Program-made: the position numbers and the translations under genes
In this document: positions 63,796-64,000 of the stretch, piece by piece
How positions within the stretch are numbered: position 1 is the stretch's first letter
Layout of the letters: the number at the start of each line of letters is the position of its first letter
The notes under the pieces: model-generated
What the model was told of the DNA's origin: nothing
Databases searched by the model: none
Seen by the model: only the letters and a program-made list of their open reading frames with translations
Assembly: GCF_014638275.1 (NCBI RefSeq)
Contig: NZ_BMFJ01000001.1
Location: 62,001 to 126,000 of the forward strand
Origin: Primorskyibacter flagellatus
GTDB taxonomy: Bacteria > Pseudomonadota > Alphaproteobacteria > Rhodobacterales > Rhodobacteraceae
Length of the DNA stretch: 64,000 bases
Direction: 5' to 3'

Positions 63796-64000
63796 ATGAC
63801 ATCCTCGAACGGCGGCGAAAAGCGGGGTGCGGGCGTTGCGCGCAGCCTCAGGACATCGCTTCTTGACGGGGTGTGGGAGCCGGGTGCGCGGCTGAACGAG
63901 GTGCAGCTTGCCGGGCAGCTTGGCGTGTCGCGCACGCCGGTGCGCACGGCGCTGCAGCAGCTCGCCGGTGAGGGGCTGGTCGAATACAAGGACAACCGGG
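63796..64000 (+). CDS. GntR-family transcriptional regulator, N-terminal part (cut by window edge)
   Basis: The first 68 codons are visible. The winged helix of GntR proteins is clear: SLRTSLLDGVWEPGARLNEVQLAGQLGVSRTPVRTALQQLAGEGLVEYKDNR. GGAG lies 6 bases before the ATG. The R-T-P-V-R-x-A-L-x-x-L wording fits the FadR/VanR branch, whose C-terminal FCD effector domain would be to the right of the window. Target unknown. Confidence 0.85.
   Translation, partial: MTSSNGGEKRGAGVARSLRTSLLDGVWEPGARLNEVQLAGQLGVSRTPVRTALQQLAGEGLVEYKDNR

Overview
The window is GC-rich, densely coded bacterial chromosome. Gene families and gene order fit an alphaproteobacterium of the Rhodobacteraceae/Roseobacter type: an opgG-opgI-opgH-opgC glucan operon as known from Rhodobacter sphaeroides, a TRAP transporter with an RpiR regulator, an AcuI acrylyl-CoA reductase, a VPLPA-CTERM protein and a very large secreted nuclease with RTX-like repeats. 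No rRNA, tRNA, CRISPR array, transposase or phage gene was seen. Many genes join by 4-base ATGA or GTGA overlaps.

Layout. 1-4617: siderophore-iron uptake (FecCD-type permease, cut by the window edge; binding protein; TonB-dependent receptor; AraC-type regulator). 4798-10259 (minus): a complete dipeptide/oligopeptide-type ABC importer. It diverges from 10407-15735 (plus): a MarR regulator, creatininase-family amidase, ketopantoate-reductase-like enzyme, SDR, M20 peptidase and EamA exporter, all overlapping by 4 bases, with two matching inverted repeats in front. 15748-24520: an RpiR regulator divergent from an N-formylglutamate-amidohydrolase-like enzyme, a TRAP transporter, a glutamine-synthetase-like ligase, an aldehyde dehydrogenase and an iron alcohol dehydrogenase. 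I read this as a possible gamma-glutamylation route for an amino alcohol. 24659-29482: a hydroxycinnamate-type cluster (SDR and feruloyl-CoA synthetase-like ligase, divergent from crotonase, MarR and amidohydrolase) around a 36-base interrupted palindrome.

29483-34166: a repeat-bearing spacer, AcuI, an Asp-box beta-propeller protein and an FAD aromatic hydroxylase. 34301-39057 (minus): osmoregulated periplasmic glucan synthesis, opgGIH and opgC. 39544-43500: a Pqi-type MCE lipid-transport system with PqiA split into two genes. 43504-47685: two glycosyltransferases, a sugar-nucleotide epimerase-like protein and a CmcI-type methyltransferase, probably for surface polysaccharide. 47832-53687 (minus): a VPLPA-CTERM protein and a 1758-residue secreted 5'-nucleotidase/nuclease fusion.

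54001-60356: cytochrome bd oxidase, cydDC-cydAB plus a 45-residue CydX. 60474-63616: a LysR regulator, an unrecognised exported protein and an Old Yellow Enzyme. The window ends inside a GntR-family regulator gene.

The most interesting parts are the two catabolic operons with self-evident operator candidates (10.3-15.7 kb and 16.6-24.5 kb), the nuclease fusion, and several exact palindromes in spacers. Substrate assignments are inferences from family and context only.
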